Shown here one piece after another: positions 1 through 11,854 of a DNA stretch of 64,000 bases (position 1 is its first letter; each line of letters starts with the position of its first letter). The stretch lies in contig WTXI01000001.1 of assembly GCA_022376515.1 (NCBI GenBank), positions 806,001 through 870,000 of the forward strand, read 5' to 3'. The position numbers were made by a program, and so were the translations under genes. Source of the DNA: Lactifluus volemus (taxonomy: Eukaryota; Basidiomycota; Agaricomycetes; Russulales; Russulaceae). The notes below the pieces were generated by a model. It was not told the DNA's origin, made no database searches, and saw only the letters and a program-made list of their open reading frames with translations.

Positions 1-431
1 GGAACCCTTTCTTTCAACGCCGACATTGCCGTCAATGATAATTTACGAGCATTGCCAAAAGGGTTGGACGCCTGATTCCCCTCTGCAATGGCGGTGGGTT
101 CGGAATCGTCGTCGTTTCCATTGTGCCCAAAGAAAGAGCGGTGAGGCTGGTTCCCGCGAATAAGGGAAGACAGCAGAGTGGACCTGCGTCGAGGATTGAT
201 TTCTACTTGCTCAGGCCAGGAATCCAACGGGTCCCTCGACTGCTCGTCAAGATCATACGTGAAGTCGGGTGGGTTGTCCAAGACCCGGCGAGAGGATCGC
301 GGGCTCTGGAGCGGATCAGAGGCACCCTGACTGTTATTGCCGCCATGGTTCGTATCATCTGACTGCAAAGTTCCTGAGAGGGACGAGGATGGTAAAACGC
401 TGGCGGTCGACTTGGAGAAAGCTTGTGACAT
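1..431 (-). CDS. N-terminal part of an uncharacterised protein, cut by the left edge
   Basis: An uninterrupted minus-strand frame starts with an ATG at 429-431 in a good fungal context (CCACC before the ATG) and stays open for about 143 codons to the window edge. The predicted N-terminus begins MSQAFSKSTASV and is rich in Ser, Asn, Asp and Pro, with no signal peptide, membrane segment or recognisable fold, so it looks like a disordered leader of a larger protein. It lies 158 bp downstream of the transcription-factor stop and is transcribed in the same direction. I do not recognise the family; the diagnostic part lies outside the window. Confidence 0.55.
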   Translation of the reverse strand, partial: MSQAFSKSTASVLPSSSLSGTLQSDDTNHGGNNSQGASDPLQSPRSSRRVLDNPPDFTYDLDEQSRDPLDSWPEQVEINPRRRSTLLSSLIRGNQPHRSFFGHNGNDDDSEPTAIAEGNQASNPFGNARKLSLTAMSALKERV

Positions 432-589
432 GGTGGTAAGAGAATAAGTGCCGAGATGCATAAATTGACGCAATAGACCTCAAACCAAACAAAGATCATA
501 TATATTCAAGATACACTACTACTACTGAATACAGCGACAGCACCGAAAGCGAGATGACGAATCATAAAGGGCTTCAGAAAGCTACAAAG

Positions 590-3500
590 CTACCAAATCT
601 GCGGAGCAGGAGGAAAGTAATCATTGGGAAGGAGGAAGGCATCAATACCGCTCTGTGAGAAAGTATTTCCACCTAAGCTCTGATCGGAAAGCCACACGGG
701 GAGTTGTTCCGTCGAAGTGGCCTCAAATCCGCGCCAGATGTTATCCACATTGGCGACGTAACCAGGGTGTGTGGACGGATACGCAGGGAGACTCTGGGGT
801 GGACCATTGCACTTGGGCCAGTAGATGTATCGTACATGCTTGGGGAGATAGGTGTCGGATTGACCACCTGGTTGACTGCCATACTTGCTGGACGCTCCAC
901 TGGGACTTTGGATTGGTACGATTCACGGGGGAGTTTTGGAGAGACAGACGAAGAACCCGTCTTCCGCTTCATGCTCCTCTTCAACATCAGTTGTAGGGTC
1001 AAAGCATAGCGTTTGCCTGGAACTGACGACAAACGTGTCAGTTCAAAAGGGCCCCCCCCGAAACCATATTGCTCACTTTCTGCCATGAGGGAAGCTAAAG
1101 TTTCGACTTGCTCCCTGATCTCGGCGACATTGCACTCCTTAGGGCTAGTGGAAATGTCAACCGCCACTTAAGGCACATGTGAGAAAGGCTTACAACAACC
1201 GCGCGAGGCGGAGCAGAAAAGAAGCAGCGAACGTGGCGGTTGCATGAGTATAGTGGACAGCTACGATACATTCAGATAAAAGGCGCGCTTATGTCGGTCG
1301 TAGGACTTACCATATTTCATTCCCTCTCGATATGTGCGCGATTTGACCGTGATATCCAGGCCTTGACGAGCAATTTGAATCGACTTGATGGCAACCTCTC
1401 TCTGAGAGGCAGGCATCTTTTGAACATCCTCGGGACCATTGATACCCCGGAGAGCCGTAGCGCTATGGTATAGTTCTGCATGTAGTTGCTGAATTTGCAG
1501 GCTCTGCCGGTAGAATGCTAAGCAGGAAGATGAGTTGGAGGTATGGTGTTTGCCATTGATGGGCCTACCTGCATCTTCATACTTCTGAGAGAAAGCCTGA
1601 TCCCAAGTCTGGTACCAATGCTTGAACTCTGCATAGGCGCTTCTCAATATCTCGAACGTCCGCTCGTCGACAGGTCCATGGGCGAAGGGTGACAGATGAT
1701 TAGTGATTCGCTCCCGGATTGCCACCAACTCCACCATGGAGACAAGACGCATGTCATCTTCGATCGCCAAAGGATGTCGTAGCATGAGGCGGCACTGCCA
1801 AATAGTCTCATCGTCCTTAAGAATGGCAGGCCGCCCAGTACCGTAGGACATCCTATCATGATCAATGAGGCAACGACAAACAAGTGGTATAAAAGGGACA
1901 CACTGGTGCTCGAAAAGGTACAGACAGAACCAAGTACGAGCCGCAATTATGAGTTCCCTGTCTTCGGGTCCAGATGATGCTTTGTTACATTCCATGCGCC
2001 GCAGAAGCTTGGGCCAGGCCTTATGCAAGGCTGTATCTGACGTTTAGGTATGACACACGTTAAAGTCCCGGTTAGACTCACAGAGCTCCAGAGCCATTCT
2101 AACGGCATGGCCACCGCTGAGCCAGCCGTTGTCCGACCATCCGGACACAAGGACTATATCAAATTAGGTCTCGCTTTGCGAACAAAATCCTAGCGAAAGA
2201 GAACGACGTACTCATCGCTTGGACGGCTTCCACGCGCAATACTGGGGCAAATAGAGTTGCACACGAGATGGCTTGAACCTCTTGAAAACACTTGTTGTAC
2301 ACATCGCTGGACTTGCCTACGAAAACGAAAGCAAGGTCAGCGGCATTCGTCTGACAGATACGGAATCCAGTACCTCCACCATCGCGGACTCTAGCCGCAA
2401 CCATACATATGCTGTCAACTGCAAAAGGAGATCGCTCGTGCAAAGATTGGAACGTATCAACTGAAGAATCGAAGACAGGGAGGAACGTAGAACAGCCATG
2501 GAAGAAACTACAAAAATTTTCAGAAATAATCGTCTGAATCAAGGAATCGAAAGTCACATTTTGAATAGATCGGTGGCCTCAGCTTCAGAAATGATGCCCT
2601 TCGATACCACTTATGTGTCTTGATAAGCAAGGATCCTGATGTCGAGGCACTTTGCTTACCGTCCGGGAACTGGAGGCTGTGATGTGGCTTGTGGCGAAAT
2701 TTCCGTCTCTTGGACGGCTTACGGGATCTGATATCTGGGGAGGGTGATCTTGTGCGACTTTGGGATTCACTTGCTTCACCATTCTCCTACAGACAACGTA
2801 CTGAATGAAACGAGTGGTAACGGAAGTTGTATCGACTTGCCTTGGCGGCTCGTTCAATGGCGACATCAGCTAATCCACGAAGCACCTCCCAAGGCGCAAC
2901 GAGGCCAGAAGCTGGCAGTTCACCACCATCTTCTTCCTCATCCGACGAGTCCGCACTCGTTGGAGCGGATATAGGGAAGGGCCTCTTTCCAGGCCCAGAC
3001 CCACCTAGGACACTAGGTTGCTTATTGAAAGGTTGGTGTCGGGAATGGCCGTTGTTAGCATACTGATGCCTTACTGAGGAAATATTATCAGCACGAGAAC
3101 CTGTAGGCTCCATGGTAGATATGGGTGGTAACACAGGAGGGACACTAGACGACATATGATATTGGGGGCCGATCGATTGGTATGTGGCAGTTCCTTGTGG
3201 AACCTGGGCATCACCATTTGCTCGCATGGCAGCCACGGATGAATTGGGATATATCTGCCAAACGGAGTTAATTAGAAGTTTTGAACAAACAGAAGATGCA
3301 AAAGGACGGACTGATGAATTTCCTGGTTGGGGAGTGGATATCATGGTGTGACCCGCATCCAATGGTGGACGTGCCGAAACAGGTGTTGACATAGATGCGG
3401 GGGAATCGGCATGTACGTTGGGAGTGGTATGTAGGTATGCAGGAGAGAAAGCGGAAGGGGAGCGTATCATGCTGGTAGTGCCGGCGCGCAAATGATTGAC

Positions 3501-4060
3501 GATTTCGACCAAGGTATTTTGAATGGCAGTTTGAGATTGCCGTATATCCGCGACGTGAGCTTCTAGGCTCCGAATCCGCCTAGGACGATGAAGAATACAC
3601 GAGAACGAAGGATGAGACATGGCACGCACTCTAAACCAGCCTCCCCAGTCAAGGAGGCTTCGCGATTAGGCTTTTCGAAGAGACACTCGAGAGACTGTTG
3701 GCGACATCTTTTACAGGGAGGGTTCTCAGCCCCCTCGCATCGCATCTTTTGTTTTCTGCACGCATTCTGCCGCGCAGCGAGGTTAGAGTGTAAGAAAAGA
3801 AATAAGTTGGGTATCGTGATACCCACACAGGCACCTAGAGTGAAGTCAGTGAGGAGAGCAACGGCGAGAAATGGGCGAGACGAACGAGGGACTCTATTCA
3901 AAGTAGTCTTTATAGGTTTGGCGTCTTTTCCAACGGCTCTATCTTCAATATCTTCCTGCTTCTTGATAAGCTGAGGACCGGGTAAAGCAGAGCCGTTGAC
4001 GAGATTCATGACCGAGGGTGAGGGCAAAGTTGAGGTTGAGGGGAAAGAAATGAAAGTCAA
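590..4060 (-). CDS. Zn2Cys6 (GAL4-type) fungal transcription factor
   Basis: This is a fungal binuclear-cluster regulator. The zinc cluster is built across an intron: an exon ending in ...GAC is joined to NACRKQKMRC, followed by CEGAENPPCKRC and six residues to the last Cys, which restores the C-x2-C-x6-C...C-x2-C-x6-C pattern. A short coiled coil (RIRSLEAHVADIRQ) follows, then a Ser/Pro-rich linker, a conserved ELPASGLVAPWEVLRGLAD block (about 2900), and the alpha-helical Fungal_trans middle domain (PVFDSSVDTFQSLHERSPF region, 2160-2560, and the exon at 1261-2028). The C-terminus ends ...PAPQIW before a TAG at 590-592. Start is taken at 4060; a Met at 4009 is an alternative. One base appears to be missing near 815-818, where the frame jumps before GPPQSLPAYP. 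Target genes cannot be inferred. Confidence 0.85.
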
Positions 4061-4668
4061 AGTGGATAGTCGGACCGTGAAGCGAAAGAGAGAGAGTTGG
4101 GGCGAAGGGAAATGAGATGAGCGAATATCTATTCAGCTCACAACCCCATCTGGCCACATTTTCCCCCGTGTCTATGTCTTATTGGTAATTTGATTCACAC
4201 CAACTTTCAACGGATGTAAAACTTTGATTCCGCCCCAGAATCAATTTTTGCCTCGTTTAACTCTGGGGCCTACTCTAGTCGATTGCGTATGCATCCGCAT
4301 CAGTTTTTTTTTTTCATCAGATTCACAAATCGCGCGATACTACTCTAGGCAATCACTTCGCCTGCCGAAATCATCCCACATTTCGGACTTTTCACAAATC
4401 AAGCGTGAGATTGTCAAGAGCGTCGACTTGAGAACAGAGCCGAAGCTGCCCAGACTAATAATAATAGATGGGGGATTTCATCCGAAATTAGACCAACTTG
4501 GCCATAGGGCAGAGAAGAACTCATTTGAGGTCGCTCCAAAGTCTGACTTAAGCTGCGATTATGAATACACTAAATGTTATCAATTACGTCATAAGTGCAC
4601 ACTTGCACACGTGTCAACACCAACTTTCACTTCTCTCCTTAGAGGTCCTAGAAATAACACATCAAAAC
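4061..4668. other. Divergent intergenic region, TF / REEP
   Basis: About 600 bp between two divergently transcribed starts. It is relatively AT-rich with T tracts around 4305-4315 and 4709-4717 nearby. The long plus-strand frame here (4224-4832) has no coding character and overlaps the REEP exons out of frame. It must hold both promoters; I see no specific named element. Confidence 0.5.
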
Positions 4669-5539
4669 ATGCTCATGTTTCTTCTCTCTCGTCTTCTCAC
4701 GTCAGTTATTTTTTTTTGGACTCGATATATGCACGACTAACCATCTTTGTAGAGGGTGGTTTACCTTTCTCCTGCCCTCTTACTCGACCTTTAAAGCGCT
4801 CAGGCAGCGTCCTCTGGATGGGCACCAAGTAGAGAGATGGGCCAGTTACTGGACAGTAATTGGTGCATTCGTCGCTTTCGAATACTGCACCGAGTGGTGC
4901 CTTAGTTGGTGAGTTTGAGGGGTCGTATCCCATTCCGATCGTGCGCTCATGCCCATACATGGACCTAACAGGCTCCCGTTCTATTGGGAAATGAGGACAG
5001 TTTTTCTTCTTTTCCTTTCTCTTCCCCAATTCAAGGCACGTTCCTTTTTTTTTCCAATTGCCAATAAGCTTAAAGTGATACTAACTTGCTGTTTTTTGTT
5101 CATTCCGCAGGGCTCAACCTACGTTTACAAGGCGTACCTGGAACCTTTCCTCATTCAAAATGAGTCGGATATCGACGCAAGCATCGCTTCGGCGCGCGAC
5201 GAAACCGTCCACTTCATTCACTCGCGCCTCTCCTCGCTCTGGGATATCCTCTATAGCCTGCTGAGCAAGACCCCCATCACTTCAAAGATGTCTCCCGGGG
5301 CCACCCCGATGAACGGCTCGCCCATCCTTGTCCAGAAGGCATTCCAATCGGCTCAGGGCCTCTGGGGTGGGATCAGTCCTGCCGCCGCCGCCGCCTCAGC
5401 GCCAAACGGTCGCCCCGCCAGTTCGAGGTCTGTCTCTGCTGCGTCCACGCCGGAGAAAAATGAACCGCCGTCTTTCACTAGCTCTGGTAATGTCGCCGGG
5501 TCTGAAGGCTATAGTGTTGACGAGACTATCCATGATTGA
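4669..5539 (+). CDS. REEP/HVA22 (TB2/DP1) ER membrane-shaping protein
   Basis: Four exons rebuild a complete TB2/DP1/HVA22 protein of about 226 aa: 4669-4700, 4753-4908, 4972-5035 and 5111-5539. The N-terminus runs MLMFLLSRLLTGWFTFLLPS, then SYSTFKALRQ, a second hydrophobic stretch (WASYWTVIGAFVAFEY), LPFYWEMRTVFLLFLSLPQF, then GSTYVYKAYLEPFL and an amphipathic helix. It starts directly in the TB2 domain without the extra N-terminal segment of Yop1/REEP5, so it resembles the REEP1-4 class, whose fission-yeast member acts in ER-phagy. Members are hairpin proteins that bend tubular ER. The last 90 residues are a Ser/Ala/Pro-rich cytosolic tail. The first introns use GTCAGT and GTGAGT donors; the third has a GC donor (see separate entry). 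No frame break is seen. Confidence 0.85.
5036..5110 (+). other. GC-AG intron, 75 nt and stop-free, in the REEP gene
   Basis: The exon ends ...CAATTCAAG and the intron begins GCACGT; it ends TTCCGCAG. Only this junction joins LPQF-K to GSTYVYK, the continuity expected for the family; the GT four bases further on would shift frame. The intron is a multiple of three and has no in-frame stop, so an unspliced message would insert 25 mostly hydrophobic residues next to the second membrane hairpin. Confidence 0.6.
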
Positions 5540-6182
5540 GATGTATACCCCATGACATTGATTCATAATTACATTACACCATCCTTCTACAACGAGTACC
5601 TTAGTTTGGTGCTGGCTCTCTTAGGGGGTTGTACTTTGTCCCCTCCCGGTCAAATATCACCGCGAATTTTTCTCTTGACACGACAGGGCAAATATCACCG
5701 GGCGTGCTAACATTTTCTGATGGGGCCTGATCTGGCACGCGTGTTGCTTTGCGTAGCGCGTAATGGAAATAAACCCCACGCTAAAATCCGCCTCAATGGC
5801 TCCAGCCTTTGTGCCGATAATTTTAGCAAAGTCTTCCTGTTTGGTTCGATACAAGAATAGATTCTAGGCTTAACGGGGTTGATCGAAATTTCATGTGCAT
5901 CTTTGGGACTTTTGTGTATTGAACTCCATTGTTCAGCGTTATATGTCGGAGATATATGTCATCTGTCGAAAGTTCATGACAATGGGATGATCACCCCAGC
6001 AAAAGGTGGGATGTGTCAGCCTGATAGATGCTCGCATCACTACGATACGATCATAGCGACACCGCGGCAGAGTAAAATGTAATGTATCAACACCTTGTCG
6101 GAATCATGAGGACACAACGGAATCGCAGAAAACATCGACGCATGACAACTCACAGGGTGACCCTTGCTCGACCCCGATCGTG
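5540..6182. other. Convergent intergenic region, REEP / SEC3
   Basis: About 640 bp between two 3' ends. It holds a near-identical 12-base direct repeat (CAAATATCACCG at about 5651 and 5690) and otherwise no coding signal or RNA gene that I can see. Confidence 0.5.
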
Positions 6183-9100
6183 CTACGGCCCAACGCGGTG
6201 GCGCTTAAACGCCGCCTCCACATCTGCAGCCGTGTACTCGAGCGAGACGCCGCTCTTGGCGTAACATTGCGATATCCGTTTGGCAAAGATTTCCGTGATC
6301 CTCAGTAGCTCCTCTTCGCACGCCTTCCACACGCCAACCATCACCGTGCCAGGAGTGATACCGCTACTCTCGCCGGTGCTGACCTCGGGGGCCTCCGTAA
6401 AGTGCTTTTCGACTCGCTTGAACAACACGTCCACATGTTTCCGAACGTCCTTGGAATCGAATTCCTTGACAACCTTCTTGAGGGAAGACCGGCTATAATT
6501 GCTGTTGCTCGAAACTTCCGAAGGTGCGGTAGTCCTCAATACTTGCTCAACACCATCGAAATAGTCCTGAAGGTGGTGAAAACGTGAAACAGTTCCCAAG
6601 AAAGGCATATACTGATACTGACAATAATCTTTGAGAATGGCCGTCTAAGTACGATCTTGACGTAGGCGTTGAGATTCTCCTCGTAGACAGCCTCCGCTCG
6701 GTAGAAAAAACATTGACGGAACCAATCGCTTGCTTCCTAATCTCAGCCACAAAGTAGTGCATGTTCTCTAGAACATGGCATCTTCATTAATAGTACGGCA
6801 GTTTGAAGAGAAATCTGACTTGCCAACGAGGATCACGTGATAATTCAGTTGACCCTTGTCCTCTTCGTCACCGCCCATCTTGGCCATCTGTTTCAGTGAG
6901 TCGAACATTGTCTGCACAATTCTGTTGTATGCGCCGTCCACGCTTTGCCGAATTTCAAGCATGTCTACCCCTACAAGTTGACTCTCTACCCGTCCAACAT
7001 AGACCGGGAAGAATTTAATGAAGTGAGCCACGCCGTTACGTTTCTTGCTAGTTAGCTTCGTCTTCTCTATCGCATTTATTTGTTCCGCCTACATGGGACA
7101 AGCTTTGTCGACACCTCCACTCGCATAGAAACCATCACTTACGACGTGCCGTTCGAAGAGACCTTTCAGCCGGGTATGCTGTTTGTCCAAGAGGTTTATG
7201 AAAAAGATTTTCCCTCGTTCTTCAGCGTCCGCCAAAAACGTTCGAGAGCAGCCATGATGCCAATGATCTGTCTGAAGCAAAATAAAATGTGTGGCAATGG
7301 CATCAGAGGCATCAAAGACGTACATGCTGTCCTTGGTCAAAATGTGGTCAATCCATGATTTCATCTCAAGTGGTAGAAACCCGAAGATAAGATCCATGGC
7401 GCCACGCACGAGCTTGGTCGTCTGAGGACCAAACCCGGATGTGCGCGCAGCCTGTCGTCGGAAATAACTGTCCAATCCCATGTAATCAGCGAATGTGAGT
7501 CTCGCTTCATTGATCTGCAAGAAATCAGCGAGGAACTCTTCTTCGCGGTATATTTGCCGAGAGATCTGTCCCAGAGCTTGGTTTAAAACCTGATCCCAGA
7601 TAAGAGAAATGCAGCGACACGAAAAGAACTGAGCAATCGAACCTCCTGCGCGGCCATGTCCCTGTCGATCCTTTCTCCTTTTCTTTGCGTCCATCCGTTC
7701 GGGACGTAGTACCGACGCGTCGCAAAGCTGCTGGCCCTCGGGTGCCACCGGCTGGTGTAAATGAAAAGCCTGGTGGAGTTAAGTAAATCGGAGAAAGAGA
7801 AAGTCAAACACGAACTGTTTTCTGGGTCGTCTTCTTGGACCCTTTTAATAGATCCGCCATAACGAGAGAGAAGGGTTGTCATCTGAGTGCTGTGCAGCTC
7901 GCTTGCCGCTGAGAAATAAGCCTTGAAAGCCGATGACGAATTAGTTACCGAGTATGCAGTGGAGTGGAACCAAGACTCCTACAGCACATAATTTTCCGTA
8001 GACAACTTCGTCCATCTCCTTTATATAGAGAACTAATCCACTGTAACGATCTAGGTAGCTCTCTAGACCCTTGTGACTCTTAATCTCCAATCTGCCGGGT
8101 CCTTTAGAGGTCGAGAGTCCAGATGAATCTCCCAAAAGAAGTGTTGACTACATGGAAACTTTGAGGCACCGTGCAAAAATATCGGAATGGGCGCGCACCT
8201 GTGTTGTGAACATGACGCATAAGTAGTCGTACAGACGTTTGCAGAACTGAGCGTTGTATGTTCGGTATTCCTCCAGACGTTCCATGGTAGCGGCCATGTC
8301 TGAGAAGTTGTCACGACTATATGCGACATGAAGTCTCGAAACTTACCTCGATCCCGACCCGCTTGTAACGCCTTGTACAGTTCAGTCGCAGCCTCTTCTG
8401 ACGCCTGTATACCCTCCGCATCGCGTAGAGAGCCTTGCGTCAGGATCATCAGTGCTCTTGTCCAATTTGCACAGTTTGCTGCGGAAACGAGCACCTGTAA
8501 GTGGGGAACAAATATCAACGTAGACGTAGACGTAGACGCACAAGAAGCCGTCCAAGTTCATTGAGCAAGGCGCGCTGATTCTGTGTTTGCACTTGAAGTC
8601 CTCGGTTTTGCGACTGAATAAACAATATGTCGTCGTTGACAGCCTACGGAAGATTAGATGATAACCGGGCGGAGGGGACGAGTAGTTGACTTGCATTCAA
8701 ATGAATTTTGTAAGACGAGACGAGACTATCCATGTTGTCCAACTCGAGGATGGCATCGTCAAGGAATTTCAGGACCTGTGCGACGCGATCATCCGTCTCG
8801 ATGAACGAATGGATGTTTGCCTGTGAAAAAGGTCAGTTTATCATTTCCATTACTAGCAATATGTCATGACGTACATTTTCCAAGGCCACAAGCTCATCCA
8901 ATACCGGGCTGCTATCTGGTCAACAGCTCCTTTTCTCCGCGTTCGACCTAGGATATCGCCACTGGCCCACTCATAACCTTCTAACATCTCTTCGACATTG
9001 GCCATGATGTCTTGTGTACTCTCTTCTTCGCCTTCAGAATCGGAGGCCCCAGAGCCACGAAATATCAGGCGATCGAGTGCCGACTGGTTAGCTGGGTCAA

Positions 9101-10343
9101 AAAAGGATATCCGAGCGTTCTGATCTCTACGAAGCTGCGACTGTTCTGGAGGCAAGCTAGGACCGCGAGATTGGGCCTTGGTTTTAGCCTTTGAGCGTGA
9201 AGATGATGCAGGGGACGGGGTACGGCGAGAATCAGAGGACGGGCGGATGACTGAGGTCGTAGATCGACTAATCGGTGTAGGTGGTGACGACGCGTCAAGA
9301 GAGGGTCGCGCAGCAGAAAAGCTGTCGGTATCTATAGAACTTCGCATGTCGGATGACGCTCCAGCGAGTGGAATGCGAGAGGACCGTAGTTGTGTCGAGG
9401 GTATATCGGGAGTCGTCGGCGCTATTGAGGCTTGACTAGGTCGTATGATACCGGGTCGAACCGCAGAGGAAGAGGATTGTAAGGGTTGACGAGGCCGAGC
9501 GGAAGAATTGAGGGTGTGGACGTATCTGGAGGAGACGGTGGACGTGATGAGATAGGTGAAGGTCTTTGGGTGGTCGATGTGGTTCTAGGTACCGGAGCGG
9601 ATGAATAATTACTAGGGGGATCGTCATAATCCCTCAGATTCTGGGATGGAATGTTTCGGGGACGCCGGGAATCAGAGGACCGCGGCGCAATGAGGGGAGG
9701 CGTAGGTGTACGTGAGTCACGGGAAGAGCTAGTTTCAGCAAGCGATCTCATTGCTGCGAGTGGGAGCGATGAGAGCCTCGGTCACAGGGACCGATGTATA
9801 TCGCACCTGAGCGTGTCTCTATTTCGGGAAGCCCGACGACCTGGAGAGAACCATTGGAAACGTTCCGAAAGAGATCAACGAGAGAATGGAGGAACACTAG
9901 TTGCTCGTTCGGTTTCTCAGTCTTCCACCTGTACGTCCTCGCCAGCGTGATATTGAACGCCAAGGGCTGTTCGTACGGTCAGGATGCAACGAGGCGATAT
10001 GATGTACATACAGCTCACGTTCACGACCTCAATAGCTCGTAGCTCGTGGAGCTTCCATGTCTTGCCGACGGAGAAAGTTCCATTTGAGTTCATTTTGGAC
10101 TTATGAATGAAGCCATCGCCATTAAGGTTTCCTGGAGGAGACTATGGCTATACCATCTACACGAAGCAATGGTCTGAGCGTACGGGCGAGTAGGATGTAC
10201 CTCGGTTTGAGGTCTGCTTCTGAACCAGCGTCTTCCCAAATCTTGACGTGCGAAACATAAGTCTCGTTTGAATCACCACTCGCATTTCGACGGTTGAAGA
10301 CAGACGATATGATCCTTTTCCGAATAGAATCGCTATCGGCCAT
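6183..10343 (-). CDS. SEC3: Exocyst complex subunit Sec3
   Basis: Sec3 is the exocyst subunit that marks sites of polarised secretion by binding PI(4,5)P2 and Rho/Cdc42 GTPases. The N-terminus (10343 downward) carries the Sec3 PH-like lipid-binding domain: ETYVSHVKIWEDAG, KPRYILLA, then GKTWKLHELRAIEVVN and a segment ending SLQVVGLPE. A long Ser/Pro-rich linker (9750-9070) leads to the helical rod. The C-terminus has typical Sec3 motifs: LKKVVKEFDSKDVRKHVDVL, FKRVEKHFTEA, VWKACEEELLRITEIFAKRI and AADVEAAFKRHRVGP before TAG at 6183-6185. At least ten short introns are implied. One base seems to be missing near 9451-9455, where ...PLRFDP continues in another frame as IIRPSQASIAP. A hexanucleotide microsatellite sits in an intron near 8519-8540. 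The gene is about 100 bp upstream of, and codirectional with, the ceramide glucosyltransferase. Confidence 0.9.
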
Positions 10344-10440
10344 ACAAAAAAAGGCTGAGTTTTTGAGGGGAGGACGTGATGTGTTGATTGGATTGGTTCG
10401 AGGCTTCGCTAAGGTTACGGCGGGCCCCGTGACTACAGTA

Positions 10441-11854
10441 CTAGTCTCCGCACACCCGAACCGCCTCTCCGTTCCGTAGCATTCTATATCTCCTCCCCCT
10501 CCATTCTACTTTATTCCCGGAAATGGCAAACAGCCATAAAGGAATGCAAGCAGCTCTCGTACCAACCATGCCACCAGAAAACTGCACCACTTGGACAACG
10601 GAAGCGGGTGCCCAGCAAGCGACGCATAAACATCTAGGTCTACCAAATGCCATAGAATAAAGTGTGCTGGAACGAACAACTGAATTGGTATCCCTGTCAA
10701 GAATCGCAGACTCATCGCTACTATGGCGCTGAGCATCACCGACTCGGTAAAGGGCTCCAGTATCATGGCAGCAAGGGACATGTGGTCCTGATGCGTATCC
10801 ACCGCACACGGCGCCGGACATAATCTGAAAGACTCATGTCCTCCAGAGTATGGTATGCAATGTCGTAAGAAAGGTCATGCCGTAGGTCCAGTTCGTGCCA
10901 CAACGCGAGTGCAATCATGTTGTCTTCTGCGAGGAAACGGCCAAAGGCCGCGAGACCCCGACGTTGTTCATTGTCAGGGTATTGCTGTCGGATTAGCGAA
11001 CCATCGAGGCATTCAAGATCCGAGCGTCGCAAAAGATTCGACTTGCCGATGACACAAGAGTCCACTGCAACTGTGTTGATGGCGATATACATCTTGGCGT
11101 GATTCGTGTTCAAGAATGCCTCTTCAACTTGAGCTCCGAAAGATCCGTGACTCCGCTTCGAAACCACGAACGGAACGTGATGAACAAGTGCGATGCGTCG
11201 TCGAGGAGGATCGGTGTTAGAAGAGGATGGACGGCTTAATATGTCGACTGCCCGGGCTAATGTCCCGGGGGCTACGGCGACATTGGAGTCGAGTATCCAG
11301 AGGATATCGTGAGCTGCCTCGGTGTAGGGACGCATCAAGTTGTTGATTTTGGGGTTGACACCAACATCATCGTTGGCTAGTAAATCGCATCTGTTATATC
11401 AAAACTCTGTGCAGCCATGCGACAACGCACCTATTACCACCCTCGCATTGACATTAGGGTATTTCGCAATCAGTTCATGTACTATTGGCAGCGCCTCGTC
11501 GTCTTCATCTGCAACTGATAATAAAATCTCGAAGTTTGGATAATCTTGCTTGAACGAAGATTCAAGACATCCAGACAGGTTAGGATCCAAGCCTTTCAAG
11601 GGGCGCAAAATGGATACACCGGGGGCAGACGACCGTGGGGAAAATGGAAGTGGGGGCTTCTGTACCGTTTGCGACTATGAACTCATCCATTTAGCTCGGA
11701 GCCCACAGCCTGAGGAACCCACTCACGCAGACCAACAACCTAGCAAGCCCAGAGACCAAACGGTACAATAAAAAATCAGGCAGACTATAGAGAAACTAAC
11801 TTGTACAATGTAGTACGGCTCTTGCGTCGGCCCATGGATATTTTGGGGGGTCAT
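10441..11854 (-). CDS. Ceramide glucosyltransferase (GT21), three frame breaks
   Basis: The enzyme transfers glucose from UDP-glucose to ceramide to make glucosylceramide. The N-terminus (MTPQNIHGPTQEPYY) leads into one membrane helix (FSIVCLIFYCTVWSLGLLG). The catalytic region shows VSILRPLKGLDPNL, ESSFKQDYPNFEIL, the D1 region, VNPKINNLMRPY, WILDSNV (D2), FGRFLAEDNM (D3) and RRRVRW, the (Q/R)xxRW motif. The C-terminus has further hydrophobic segments and NKVEWRGRRYRMLRNGE. Frame is lost by one base at three points: near 11621-11625 (a run of five G on the plus strand), 10784-10789 and 10541-10542; with one base added at each, a full-length protein results. Either the assembly dropped bases or the gene is a young pseudogene; the first is favoured because unrelated genes show the same pattern. 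Intron 1 starts GTGAGT at 11726; an alternative donor at GTTAGT would skip the membrane helix and keep frame. Confidence 0.8.

Noticed and set aside
4224..4832. 202-codon plus-strand frame upstream of and over REEP exons
   Set aside because: Its composition is that of noncoding DNA and it overlaps the true REEP exons in another frame.
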